DNA of 16,206 nucleotides from the NCBI GenBank assembly GCA_046590705.1, contig JBKJUK010000223.1:1-16206 (forward strand), given 5' to 3'. Made by a program: the position numbers and the translations under genes. Below the pieces are notes generated by a model. That model was not told the origin of the DNA and made no database searches. It saw only the letters and a list, made by a program, of their open reading frames with translations. Below, piece after piece: positions 1 through 7,746 of this stretch. Origin of the DNA: JBKJUK01 sp046590705 (GTDB lineage Bacteria > Acidobacteriota > Thermoanaerobaculia > Gp7-AA8). How positions within the stretch are numbered: the first letter of the stretch is position 1; the number at the start of each line of letters is the position of its first letter.

Positions 1-902
1 TCTCGCGTGCGCATGGTCGATTTGAGAATCTCCAGAACAGCCGCACGCCCTCCGCCGATCTTCGGAATCAACCTCTGCGAGATCACGTAGCGAAATGATT
101 GAGAGAACCGAGTTCGAACCTGCGGTTCCTGCTCCTTCGGGAAGACTCCCACGATGCGATCGATAGTCTTGGAGGCGTCGATGGTGTGCAGAGTAGAGAA
201 CACCAGATGGCCGGTTTCGGCCGCTTCCATGGCGATTTCGATCGTTTCCACGTCGCGCATCTCGCCAATCAGGATCACTTTCGGGGCCTGCCTGAGCGCC
301 GCACGAAGCGCAAGAGCAAACGATTTCGTGTCCGATCCCACCTCGCGCTGATTCACCGTCGACTTGACGTGTTTGTGCATGTACTCGACGGGGTCTTCGA
401 TGGTGACGATGTGATACGCGTATTCGTGGTTGATTTTGTTGATCAGTGCCGCGAGTGTGGTCGACTTCCCGGAGCCGGTGGGACCGGTCACCAGGACCAC
501 ACCATTCTTCAGCTTTGCGATGTTGTGAAGTTCGTCCGGCAGATTGAGCGACTCGAGGGTTGGTATACCTTCAGGAATTACACGCAGGACGATTGCATAC
601 GTGCCCCGTTGCGAAAAAATATTCACGCGAAACCGGGTCTTCTGAGGGATTGAATACGAAAGATCGACTGAGCCACTGGAGAGCAGAGTCTGCATCAGGC
701 CCCGATCTCCCCGCATCATATGGAGAGCGATGGTCTCGGTCTGGAAAGGAGTCAACCGAGGCAGCCCTGGAAAGTTGACCGGAGTCAATTGCCCGTCGAC
801 TTCCACCTGGGGCGCGCGGCCCACAGAGAAATTCAGGTCCGAAACGCGGTCTGAAACGCGAAGCATCGCTTCGAGTATGGCGTCGAGATTGAAATTCTTC
901 AT
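1..902 (-). CDS. pilT: Type IV pilus retraction ATPase PilT (3' part outside window)
   Basis: This is a hexameric cytoplasmic secretion ATPase that drives pilus retraction for twitching motility and, in transformable species, DNA uptake. The ATG at 902-900 gives MKNFNLDAILEAMLR, and 300 complete codons are visible; the family is usually about 340-400 residues, so the C-terminus lies beyond base 1. Walker A GPTGSGKST is at residues 140-148. An Asp-box segment VTIEDPVEYMH follows. Walker B is VILIGEMRD with GEMRD at 213-217. The His box AETGHLVFSTLHT has His232. GEMRD and the short N-terminal domain fit PilT better than PilB, which has a long N-terminal domain and a tetracysteine motif. It diverges from ruvX across 105 bases. 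A TACAAT hexamer at 931-926 could be its -10, but no -35 is seen. Family assignment is firm; PilT versus a PilU-like paralogue cannot be settled here. Confidence 0.95.
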   Translation of the reverse strand, partial: MKNFNLDAILEAMLRVSDRVSDLNFSVGRAPQVEVDGQLTPVNFPGLPRLTPFQTETIALHMMRGDRGLMQTLLSSGSVDLSYSIPQKTRFRVNIFSQRGTYAIVLRVIPEGIPTLESLNLPDELHNIAKLKNGVVLVTGPTGSGKSTTLAALINKINHEYAYHIVTIEDPVEYMHKHVKSTVNQREVGSDTKSFALALRAALRQAPKVILIGEMRDVETIEIAMEAAETGHLVFSTLHTIDASKTIDRIVGVFPKEQEPQVRTRFSQSFRYVISQRLIPKIGGGRAAVLEILKSTMRTR

Positions 903-1007
903 ATGTAGATTCCCGTGAAACATTCATTGTACGACGGAGCGCCTCCGGGCCGCCGGCGTATCGCCCCACGACTCCCGTCCACTCAGTCATCTCGCGTCTG
1001 CCCTACA

Positions 1008-1436
1008 ATGAACGGCGTGAGCTACATCGCGATCGATTACGGAAAGCGGCGGATCGGGATCGCCTCCAGCGATTCGGGAATCCTGGCCACACCACACTCT
1101 GTGATCAGGAACGATGGCGATGAGAAAGTTGTCCTCGACAAGCTCACCGCTCTCATTCTGGAGACAGGAGCGGGAGAGGTCATTCTGGGGTTACCACGCA
1201 GGACGCGCCCCGATCCGGCCATGGAGAAATTCTACAAGGAACTCGCTGGCGCTCTGCGGCAGCGAACCTGCAAATCAGTCGTGCTCTGGGATGAGTCGTA
1301 CTCGACCACTGAAGCGAACGGCCTGCGACAGGAAGCGGGACGAAGCTGGAAAAAAGCAAAAGATGAGATCGACATGCAGGCAGCGGCAGTCATCCTTCAG
1401 TCCTATCTCGACGCAGCGATCCGGAGGCCGTCATAG
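1008..1436 (+). CDS. ruvX: RuvX/YqgF-family Holliday junction resolvase-like nuclease
   Basis: This is a 142-residue RNase H-fold protein of the YqgF family, implicated in Holliday junction resolution and in pre-16S rRNA 5' end processing. The family hallmarks appear in order: YIAIDYGKRRIGIA with catalytic Asp10, VILGLPRR, WDESYSTTEA, and a C-terminal KDEIDMQAAAVILQSYLD carrying the last acidic residues. Length is normal. The glycine-loop motif, usually GLP...DG, here reads GLPRRTRPDPA and so lacks the usual DG. The start chosen is ATG 1008; an in-frame GTG at 1017 (MSYIAIDYG) is equally compatible with the family N-terminus. The reading frame is open further upstream to 915, but that part has no family resemblance. 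It lies 68 bases before mltG on the same strand, probably co-transcribed. Neighbouring ruvX and mltG is a recurrent bacterial arrangement. Confidence 0.9.
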   Translation: MNGVSYIAIDYGKRRIGIASSDSGILATPHSVIRNDGDEKVVLDKLTALILETGAGEVILGLPRRTRPDPAMEKFYKELAGALRQRTCKSVVLWDESYSTTEANGLRQEAGRSWKKAKDEIDMQAAAVILQSYLDAAIRRPS

Positions 1437-1504
1437 CCAGCGCCTGTTTCTCACCCTGCTTCGACGCCAGGCTATCCGACGCCGCGGTAGAAGGAGTGTG
1501 AGAT

Positions 1505-2590
1505 ATGCGGGCTAGTCGACGCAGCAGCGGACGTAGCGGCTGCGGCAGAACCGTCGGCATTCTCTGCGCATTCGCACTGGTGCTCCTCATCGCTGGCAGC
1601 GTTTTCTTCTGGCGCGCACTCACCACTCCCTACAAGGGCTGGAAAGAAGCTTCCACGCGAGTGGAGATCCGCCGCGGTTCGAACAGTCGCGCGATCATGA
1701 AGATGCTCCAGCGCGAGGGAGTGCTGCGCGATGACTTCGTCCCGCTGGTGTACCTCAAGACCCTGCAACGAGGAGCATCACTGAAGGCGGGAGTCTACGA
1801 GTTCTCGAATGCGTCATCCCCTCTGGGCGTGCTCGACAAACTCATTCGAGCCGACGTCATCCTCAAGTCCATTACGATTCGCGAAGGTCTCGATCGTTTC
1901 GCCGTTGGAGAGATGATGGTCGCCGAGGGTTTCGGGAAGAAGGAAGAGTGGAAGAAGAAGACCGCCGATCCCGAGATCATCCGGGACATCGATCCGGCGG
2001 CTACTTCAGTGGAAGGTTATCTGTTTCCTGACACCTATAAGATCACTCCCGGAACATCAGTCGACGGAATCATCAAATTGATGACCGCAAACTTCCGTAA
2101 ACACTTCGGGAGCGAACTGGCGTTCATCACCAACGGTCTCGATCTGCACGACACGGTGACGCTTGCATCCATCGTCGAAACCGAAGCGCAGCTGGAGAAA
2201 GAACGCCCGGTGGTAGCCTCTGTCTATCTGAACAGGCACCGCCTGAAAATGCCGCTACAGGCCGATCCCACCGTGATCTACGCCATGAAGCTTCGTGGAA
2301 TCTGGAACGGGAACATTACCCGCGAGGATCTCCGCTCCGACTCCGAGTACAACACCTACCGGCGACGGGGGTTCCCCCCCGGACCGATTGCGAATCCAGG
2401 CCTCGCCTCACTTCGCGCTGCAGCATCTCCAGCCTCGACCGACTACCTTTACTTCGTCTCCCGTAACGACGGATCCCATGTCTTCGCGCGCAGTCTCGCT
2501 GAGCACAACCGCAACGTGAACGAGTTTCAGAGAAATGGCGCGGCGCGACGGGCCGCCCAGGCCGCCGCCAGACGGAACGGACCGCAGTAG
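1505..2590 (+). CDS. mltG: Endolytic murein transglycosylase MltG (YceG-like)
   Basis: MltG is an inner-membrane lytic transglycosylase that cuts nascent peptidoglycan strands in the periplasm and so sets glycan length. The 361-residue protein has an Arg-rich cytoplasmic N-terminus, one membrane anchor at about residues 16-36 (TVGILCAFALVLLIAG), then a LysM-like subdomain and the YceG catalytic domain. The catalytic segment reads ASIVETEAQLEKERPVVAS; its glutamates are Glu225 and Glu227, one of which is the expected catalytic acid. This is followed by QADPTVIYAM, YNTYRRRGFPPGPIANPG and a final SRNDGSHVFARSLAEHNRNV, all typical. The ATG at 1505 is preceded by AAGGAG at 1491-1496 with 8-base spacing, which fixes the start. 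An Ala/Arg-rich tail (AARRAAQAAARR) closes the protein. It probably shares a transcript with ruvX. Confidence 0.96.
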   Translation: MRASRRSSGRSGCGRTVGILCAFALVLLIAGSVFFWRALTTPYKGWKEASTRVEIRRGSNSRAIMKMLQREGVLRDDFVPLVYLKTLQRGASLKAGVYEFSNASSPLGVLDKLIRADVILKSITIREGLDRFAVGEMMVAEGFGKKEEWKKKTADPEIIRDIDPAATSVEGYLFPDTYKITPGTSVDGIIKLMTANFRKHFGSELAFITNGLDLHDTVTLASIVETEAQLEKERPVVASVYLNRHRLKMPLQADPTVIYAMKLRGIWNGNITREDLRSDSEYNTYRRRGFPPGPIANPGLASLRAAASPASTDYLYFVSRNDGSHVFARSLAEHNRNVNEFQRNGAARRAAQAAARRNGPQ

Positions 2591-2665
2591 CGGGCAGCTG
2601 ATCGGGACAGACAGAAGCTCTCGCGTCGCTGAAGCTTTCAACCTGGGTTCCGTCAGGTCACGCCA

Positions 2666-2755
2666 ATGAACTTCCCGGTTAGCGTGGGACGTGATTTCGC
2701 TCGCACTGACCGCTGCATGTGCCACTGCATTGACGCCATGCGCATGTCGTTGTAG
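2666..2755 (+). CDS. Possible 29-residue Cys-containing leader ORF
   Basis: A short ATG-to-TAG frame lies in the 198-base spacer between mltG and the pseudokinase gene. It begins MNFPVSVGRD and carries the cluster DRCMCHCIDAM near its end, with three Cys in five residues. An AGG at 2655-2657 is a weak ribosome-binding candidate. I recognise no family. Its position just before a regulatory-looking gene, and its overlap with the left arm of an inverted repeat whose right arm touches the next gene's ribosome-binding region, would suit a leader peptide. A frame of this size is also easily produced by chance. Confidence 0.2.
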   Translation: MNFPVSVGRDFARTDRCMCHCIDAMRMSL

Positions 2756-2780
2756 CTTGACGCCTTCCAGATTAACCGGG
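2674..2780. repeat. 8-bp inverted repeat, right arm beside the ribosome-binding site
   Basis: CCCGGTTA at 2674-2681 is the exact reverse complement of TAACCGGG at 2773-2780. The right arm runs into the G-rich stretch (GGGGG, 2778-2782) that is the likely ribosome-binding site for the GTG at 2789. Pairing would therefore mask translation initiation of the downstream gene. With arms of 8 bases and a 91-base separation, chance is a real alternative. Confidence 0.25.
2730..2758 (+). promoter_or_regulatory. Candidate promoter of the pseudokinase-TonB gene
   Basis: TTGACG (2730-2735, five of six to the -35 consensus) is followed after exactly 17 bases by TAGCTT (2753-2758), which keeps the T1, A2 and T6 positions of a -10 box. 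The start point would be near 2765, giving a leader of about 24 bases before GTG 2789. The octamer TTGACGCC occurs at 2730-2737 and again at 2757-2764, a direct repeat flanking the promoter that could bind a regulator. The -10 match is poor, so this is tentative. Confidence 0.35.
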
Positions 2781-2788
2781 GGTAGCAC

Positions 2789-4720
2789 GTGAATCGTTCG
2801 TCGCACCAGAAGTTCGGCCACTTCATCCTTTTCGAAAAACTGGAGTCTGACCCGATCGAAGAGGTGTGGAGAGCGGGTCGGATCGAAGGCAACACGATCG
2901 GCTCGGTGGTCGCACTGCATCGTTTCAATCTCGACGGCATCGATCAGAATGCCTTCTTCGAAGCGCTCACGCAGCCGCGGGCTGTGGCCCCTTCCATTAC
3001 AGGAACAGCGTTCGTCAAACAGCAGGGCATCGATGCCATCGACGGGATTCCCTACCTCGAGCACCAATATGCGACGGGAAGAACTCTTCGTCACATCATC
3101 GAGAAGGCACGCAGCGGACAGTCACCGAATCCGATCCCGATCGAGCAGGCACTCGGGATCGCCGAAAGACTCGCCCAGTCGCTGGAGACGCTGAGCAACC
3201 TGAGATACCAGAGCGCTCGTCTCGTTCATGGCGCACTGCTTCCTCAATTCGTCTGGATCAGTGATGACGGCGAAGTGCGCACCGCCGGTCAGCAATTCGG
3301 ACGTGCTCTTTTCGTCATGATGAAGAAGGAAGCCGTAGAGAAAGAGGTTGCGCCCTTTCTCGCACCTGAGTACCGGGGGTCGGGCGAGGCCACGAAGGTA
3401 GCCGACGTTTACTCGCTCGGCGCCCTGCTCTTTATGATGCTCACGGGTGGGGAGCCGCCCGACTCACTCCTGCCCGGCGCCGCAGAGCGCGCGCTGGCGG
3501 AAGCTACACTTCTCGGACGCGCGGAAGCAATTCCGGCAGATCTGCAGAGTCTTCTTCAACGCTCGTTGAACTTCGAACCATCCAAACGGTTCCCGTCCGC
3601 CGCCGAGATGCGGCAGTCACTCTCTCCTCTCCTCACTGGAGGGAAGTACAGCCCCACCACGTTCAATCTCGCTTTCTATCTGCACAATCTCCTGAAGAAA
3701 GAATTCGAAACCGAGACTCGACAAGCGGAGCTCGAATCTTCAGTCGTTCCATCCACGATCGAGACGGCAGTTCGGTCGGTCCCCACGGCCGCCGCGAAGC
3801 CCGTTCCAGTGCTGCCTCCCCTTCCGCCCAGACCTCCCTTCGCGCCAAGCGAACCAGAAGTGAAAAATCGACTTCCGCTCATCGTCGCGGCCTCACTCGT
3901 TGCTGCCATCGCCTCGGCTGTCGGGATCTACTTCGCCTTCACCGGGAAGGAATCCACCCCCGTCCCCCCTGCCGCAGTCGTAGCGCCAGCTGTTACGGCC
4001 ACGACTGCGACGATGCAGACCTCAGAGCCGATCGTGGCCGCCCTGCCTCCCGGGACTACGCCCGCTGCACCCCAGGCTGAAGCATCGATGAGTGAAGCAG
4101 AGAGAAAGAAAGCTCGGGAAGCGGCGATCAACAAGAAGCTGCAGGAGGAGCTGCTCAAACTACAGCTCGAATACAATCGCGGGCTGAAACCTGCCGCGCA
4201 GCCGGCCGCTGCGGCCATCGCCGCGCGCAACACACCCACACGCGTTGCTCCTCGCGAGGAATCCGCACCATCGGCGGCGCAACTCGATGCGCAGCGCCGT
4301 CAGCAGAATGAGAGCGTGGCACTTCCGCCCCCGCCCGTTGCTGTACCCGTGGCGACAGCAAATGCACCACAGCAGTCGCAACCCGATCCGACTCCCCTGG
4401 CAACTCCGCAGATCCGGGAGGGAGATTTGATCGAGATTACGCAGCTGGACTCGATCCCCGAACTCACCGCGCCGGTACGACCAGTCTATCCACCTCTGGC
4501 TCTTCGTCAGAAGATCGAAGGCATGGTCATTCTCAGCGCGCTCGTGGCGGAGACGGGACGCGTACTCGACGTAAGGATCCTGCGCGGTGACAAGCGTAGG
4601 ATGGGACTCGACGAGGCTGCCGTGAAAGCGGTGAGAAACGCTATCTTTTCACCGGGAGTGAAAGACGGTAAGCGCGTGAGGACCTGGAAGCCGATTCCGG
4701 TCATCTTCAAGCTTCAATAG
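2789..4720 (+). CDS. Pseudokinase-transmembrane-TonB C-terminal domain fusion protein
   Basis: This 643-residue protein has four parts. Residues about 8-280 have the fold pattern of a bacterial Ser/Thr kinase: LAPEYRG (Ala192-Glu194), then DVYSLGALLFMMLTGGEP and FEPSKRFPSAAEM. The catalytic elements are missing: there is no glycine-rich loop; VALHRF replaces the VAxK lysine; HGALLPQF (from His147) replaces HRDLKPxN; and TAG replaces DFG. This predicts no phosphotransfer. A Pro-rich linker precedes one membrane span (about 362-385, RLPLIVAASLVAAIASAVGI). Next come a charged, probably coiled-coil segment (434-466) and low-complexity Ala/Pro/Gln sequence. Residues about 560-643 form a TonB C-terminal domain (RPVYPPLALRQKIEGMVIL, then GRVLDVRILRGD, ending PVIFKLQ), expected in the periplasm. 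The start is GTG 2789 with GGGGG upstream. An inference is that it passes a cytoplasmic binding signal to a periplasmic envelope partner. Confidence 0.88.
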   Translation: MNRSSHQKFGHFILFEKLESDPIEEVWRAGRIEGNTIGSVVALHRFNLDGIDQNAFFEALTQPRAVAPSITGTAFVKQQGIDAIDGIPYLEHQYATGRTLRHIIEKARSGQSPNPIPIEQALGIAERLAQSLETLSNLRYQSARLVHGALLPQFVWISDDGEVRTAGQQFGRALFVMMKKEAVEKEVAPFLAPEYRGSGEATKVADVYSLGALLFMMLTGGEPPDSLLPGAAERALAEATLLGRAEAIPADLQSLLQRSLNFEPSKRFPSAAEMRQSLSPLLTGGKYSPTTFNLAFYLHNLLKKEFETETRQAELESSVVPSTIETAVRSVPTAAAKPVPVLPPLPPRPPFAPSEPEVKNRLPLIVAASLVAAIASAVGIYFAFTGKESTPVPPAAVVAPAVTATTATMQTSEPIVAALPPGTTPAAPQAEASMSEAERKKAREAAINKKLQEELLKLQLEYNRGLKPAAQPAAAAIAARNTPTRVAPREESAPSAAQLDAQRRQQNESVALPPPPVAVPVATANAPQQSQPDPTPLATPQIREGDLIEITQLDSIPELTAPVRPVYPPLALRQKIEGMVILSALVAETGRVLDVRILRGDKRRMGLDEAAVKAVRNAIFSPGVKDGKRVRTWKPIPVIFKLQ

Positions 4721-4759
4721 ACTGTCAGGGAACGCTCCCGGGCAACGCTCGCCGAGGTC

Positions 4760-6631
4760 TCATCTCGCGACTGGCGAGGCTCCCCATGACAAGGTCCGCA
4801 GGACCAGCCCGAGGTCTCTGGAGTCGTCATTCAGGTTTTCTTTCTTCGGATTTACGGTCTCACTGGTTTCAATCACCAGGCGTCTCCCTCCATCCCGGAG
4901 AGGGAGAACCTTGTACGTTCGTTCCATCCTGAAGTTGTCGAATCGAAAGCGATCAAGATGCACGCCATCCAGGGTGATGGTTACCGTCGGAACTGCGCGC
5001 AGCGTGTCCAGAGGCGCTGTCATGACCAGGCTCAACTGTCCCTCTACCGGAAGCGCGGGCAGAACCGTAAGTGATCGCGAGCCCATCCAGCGCCAGACCT
5101 CGATACCCTGATTCTCCCCTTCATACCAACCCTCGCCGAACTGCGCGACGTTCCGCAAGGGAATTACGGACACTTCAAAGAAGCGGTGTCTGACGATCCT
5201 CCAGAGCCGCCTGCGCGGTCGAGAAAAATTGACGGCCGTACTTTCGCTCGAGATCCCTTCCGCGATGATCCAGGCGTTCTCTCTAGAAGCCGAGAGCGGA
5301 ATTCCGCGGTCGTCCTCGACCTGGGCCATTCTGTATTCACCAAGGGAGCGTTCGGCGAAAGGAAGTACCCCTGACGCGACGTAGATGGTGGCCATCTTCG
5401 GATCGACATTGGCTTTGATCCAGCGGATCGCGGCCTCGGGGGGAGCGAAGGTGGTTGCAACTGTCCAGAGGGCTGGTGCCGTCCAGTACAAGAGATAGGC
5501 GACGATGATTCCGGTCGCCGACAGAATCGTTCGATTCCGCTCCAGCCTCCTCCAGGAGAACATGAACGAGGCGCATGCTTCGAGGCCATCTGCTGCCAGC
5601 AAGGTGAACAGCGGCAAATAGCCGATCGAGAAGCGACCGACACTCAGATGGTCGAGAAGCATCCAGGCCAGAATCGCAAACGGCCCGAAGGCAAGCAGTG
5701 TGAGCAGCACTCCAAATTGCCGCCGCGGGATGAAAGTCAGCAGCGAAATCAAAACGAGAACCGTGAAAACGATCGAGACGGCTTGTGACCTGTACTGTCG
5801 GAAAAAGAAATCGTCTGACAAGGCAAGCAGATGGGGCCGGTTTGGATTGCGGAAGGAATCGACTCTCGAGATGTAATCGCTGTGATGCGCGATGGCAGTC
5901 TTGTAATCCTCGACAGAACTCGAGGCAGCGATCGCGCCTCCATAGGCGCCCGCAACCACCACACCAATGATCAGGGCCCCGACCAGCGGTATCCACCAGC
6001 GTCGGCGAAATCTTCCGGCACAAGCCAGCACGAACGGCAGGAAAGCGACTGCGAGATTCTGTGAACGCACAGCGGCTGAACATCCAGCCAGCAGACATCC
6101 GGCAAAGAACGCTCGAGAACTGCGGTAGCCGCGCAACAGCAGCGCTAGTCCTCCCACCAGCAGCGTAAGCGAGGTGATGTCGCTGAAGGCCGTACCACCG
6201 AAGATCCAGACGTTCGGAAGAAAGCAAAGAAAAGAAGCAGCCGCGACACACCCTGCGTAGCTGAAACGTAATTCTCTTGCTAGCAGAAACGTGAGCGGAA
6301 ACAGCAGCATTGCGAAAAACACCGAGACACTCTGCAGCGACCGAAACGGCTCTACGCCTGCGGCCGCAATGAGCTTTCCCATCGCAACGAACAGCGGAAA
6401 TCCGGGCGGATGAGGGCGATGTCCCGGGACATTGAACTCTACGACGCTGAGGGAGAAGAGGACCTCGTCCGTGTCCCACACGGACCTGGCCACGGCGAAG
6501 AGTCGCGTCAAACCGACGAGCAGCGTCAGAATCCAGAACCAGTTCCTCTGCTTCCGCGTGAGCGCTTCCGGAGGGAAGGTCAGCTGCGAAAGCCTGTTCT
6601 TCCATTCGCTCGCTGCTTCTCTCAAAGGCAT
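4760..6631 (-). CDS. GT-C fold integral-membrane glycosyltransferase (ArnT/PMT-like)
   Basis: This 623-residue polytopic membrane protein is likely to transfer a sugar from a polyprenyl-phosphate donor on the periplasmic side. The first span (about 31-47) is followed by the acidic loop VWDTDEVLF (Asp53, Asp55, Glu56), the usual site of the catalytic Asp in GT-C enzymes, and then GHRPHPPGFPLFV (70-82), a loop common in the GT39-like group. About ten hydrophobic spans follow up to residue about 410. From about 430 onward a soluble, presumably periplasmic region contains GEGWYEGENQGIEVWRWMG, an all-beta style segment seen at the C-terminus of related predicted glycosyltransferases. The acceptor is unknown. 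It converges on the pseudokinase gene with 39 bases between stops and diverges from the topoisomerase gene. The ATG at 6631 gives a normal N-terminus. Confidence 0.82.
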   Translation of the reverse strand: MPLREAASEWKNRLSQLTFPPEALTRKQRNWFWILTLLVGLTRLFAVARSVWDTDEVLFSLSVVEFNVPGHRPHPPGFPLFVAMGKLIAAAGVEPFRSLQSVSVFFAMLLFPLTFLLARELRFSYAGCVAAASFLCFLPNVWIFGGTAFSDITSLTLLVGGLALLLRGYRSSRAFFAGCLLAGCSAAVRSQNLAVAFLPFVLACAGRFRRRWWIPLVGALIIGVVVAGAYGGAIAASSSVEDYKTAIAHHSDYISRVDSFRNPNRPHLLALSDDFFFRQYRSQAVSIVFTVLVLISLLTFIPRRQFGVLLTLLAFGPFAILAWMLLDHLSVGRFSIGYLPLFTLLAADGLEACASFMFSWRRLERNRTILSATGIIVAYLLYWTAPALWTVATTFAPPEAAIRWIKANVDPKMATIYVASGVLPFAERSLGEYRMAQVEDDRGIPLSASRENAWIIAEGISSESTAVNFSRPRRRLWRIVRHRFFEVSVIPLRNVAQFGEGWYEGENQGIEVWRWMGSRSLTVLPALPVEGQLSLVMTAPLDTLRAVPTVTITLDGVHLDRFRFDNFRMERTYKVLPLRDGGRRLVIETSETVNPKKENLNDDSRDLGLVLRTLSWGASPVAR

Positions 6632-6655
6632 TGTTCTCGCACCACGACGCGCATT

Positions 6656-7705
6656 ATGCCGAAGAAAGCGACGCGCCGCCGCTGGTACCTTGATGCGCAG
6701 GGCATTCGGCGCGCCGGATCGAAGGAGAAAGGCTTCAATTACGTTTCCAGCGAAGGCTCGGCAATCGTCAATAGAAAAACGATCGAAAGGATCTCACGCC
6801 TCGGCATTCCGCCGGCCTGGTCCGAAGTCAGAATTGCCAAAGGCGAAGCAGCTCCTCTACAGGCCATCGGTCTGGATAAGAAGGGTCGCACGCAGTACAT
6901 TTATCACGCCCGCTTCAGGCAACAGCAGGAGGACGCTAAGTTCCAACGTCTGGTCGAATTCGCAGAAGCGCTCCCGAAACTCAGAAAGCACGTGATCGAC
7001 GATCTGGCCAACGCCGACCTCGGCAAAGACCAGGTTCTCGCTGCGATCGTGAGGCTGATCGACCAGGGTTTTTTCCGAGTAGGCAACGATGAGAGCGCAC
7101 GCTCGGAACAGACCTATGGCCTGACAACGGTGCTCAAAAAACATGTACGCGTCTCAGGTTCTACGCTGCAATTCGATTACATCGGCAAATGGCGAAAAAC
7201 GCAGAGCCGGGCCATTACCGATGCTCAGGTTGCGAAGCTGGTCAGGCAGCTACGTAAGTTACCTGGAGACGAGCTTTTCCAGTTCAAGCAAGGTGACAGA
7301 GTCGTGGACGTGAAAGATCGGCACGTGAATGAATATATCCAACGAGTGATCGGGGATCGCTTCACAGCCAAGGACTTCCGGACCTGGGCAGGCACCCTCC
7401 TCTGCGGAATCGCGCTCGCTGAACAGGAACCTCCGATTTCCGAACGGGACAAAAAGAAGAAGCTCCGCATAGCGGTGGAAGCGACCGCGGCGATGCTTGG
7501 CAACACGCCAGCCGTTTGCCGCTCGTCTTACATCTGCCCTCGACTCGTGCAGGACTATATCAACGACAAGTCGTTCACACCGTTGAAACGACCGCAAGTG
7601 GGAAGTCCCGTCGCCAAGCAGCGACATTCCATCCAGGAACGCGCTCTGATCAAATTGCTTCGCGAGACCATCGCCGACCGGCGCAGCACGATTCGAGCCG
7701 CCTGA
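6656..7705 (+). CDS. DNA topoisomerase IB (poxvirus-like bacterial type)
   Basis: This 349-residue enzyme relaxes supercoils by a 3'-phosphotyrosyl nick. The N-terminal recognition domain includes IERISRLGIPPAWSEVRIA and a GRTQYIYHARFR segment. The catalytic domain shows FFRVGN (Arg141), FDYIGKWRK (Lys178), KDFRTWAGT (Arg242) and LGNTPAVCRSSYICP with the nucleophile Tyr292; by family comparison these correspond to the active-site Arg, Lys, Arg and Tyr of vaccinia topoisomerase. ATG 6656 (MPKKATRRRWYLDAQGIRR) matches the usual beginning of bacterial members. The frame stays open leftward to 6410, but that stretch only mirrors the glycosyltransferase gene on the other strand. No clear Shine-Dalgarno precedes the ATG. 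Topoisomerase IB is patchily distributed in bacteria, often in soil species, which suggests past transfer. The gene is intact. Confidence 0.95.
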   Translation: MPKKATRRRWYLDAQGIRRAGSKEKGFNYVSSEGSAIVNRKTIERISRLGIPPAWSEVRIAKGEAAPLQAIGLDKKGRTQYIYHARFRQQQEDAKFQRLVEFAEALPKLRKHVIDDLANADLGKDQVLAAIVRLIDQGFFRVGNDESARSEQTYGLTTVLKKHVRVSGSTLQFDYIGKWRKTQSRAITDAQVAKLVRQLRKLPGDELFQFKQGDRVVDVKDRHVNEYIQRVIGDRFTAKDFRTWAGTLLCGIALAEQEPPISERDKKKKLRIAVEATAAMLGNTPAVCRSSYICPRLVQDYINDKSFTPLKRPQVGSPVAKQRHSIQERALIKLLRETIADRRSTIRAA

Positions 7706-7746
7706 TCGCGATCGACCTGACCCGAACACTGAATGTCTGTCTATTA

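Noticed and set aside
99..653. Rightward frame of 184 codons across the pilT region
   Set aside because: It mirrors the pilT coding strand, which carries complete Walker A, Walker B and His-box motifs; the rightward translation is His/Arg-rich and matches no family I know.
1004..1009. TACAAT overlapping the ruvX start as a -10 for a leaderless GTG at 1017
   Set aside because: No -35-like sequence at 16-18 bases and no other evidence for leaderless genes here; several genes have good Shine-Dalgarno sites.
2408..3094. Leftward 228-codon frame across the mltG end, spacer and pseudokinase start
   Set aside because: It covers two genes with clear domains on the other strand and shows no recognisable motif itself.
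4721..4759. GGGA-ACGC-TCCC hairpin between the convergent pseudokinase and glycosyltransferase genes
   Set aside because: Four-bp stem only and no T-run; not a credible terminator.
5337..6605. Leftward 422-codon frame inside the glycosyltransferase gene
   Set aside because: Same strand, different frame from a well-supported membrane protein; composition is Arg/Ser/Cys-rich and lacks membrane spans, typical of a high-GC shadow.
6410..6655. N-terminal extension of the topoisomerase frame
   Set aside because: The segment is antisense to the glycosyltransferase N-terminus, and family homology begins at MPKKATRRRW (6656).
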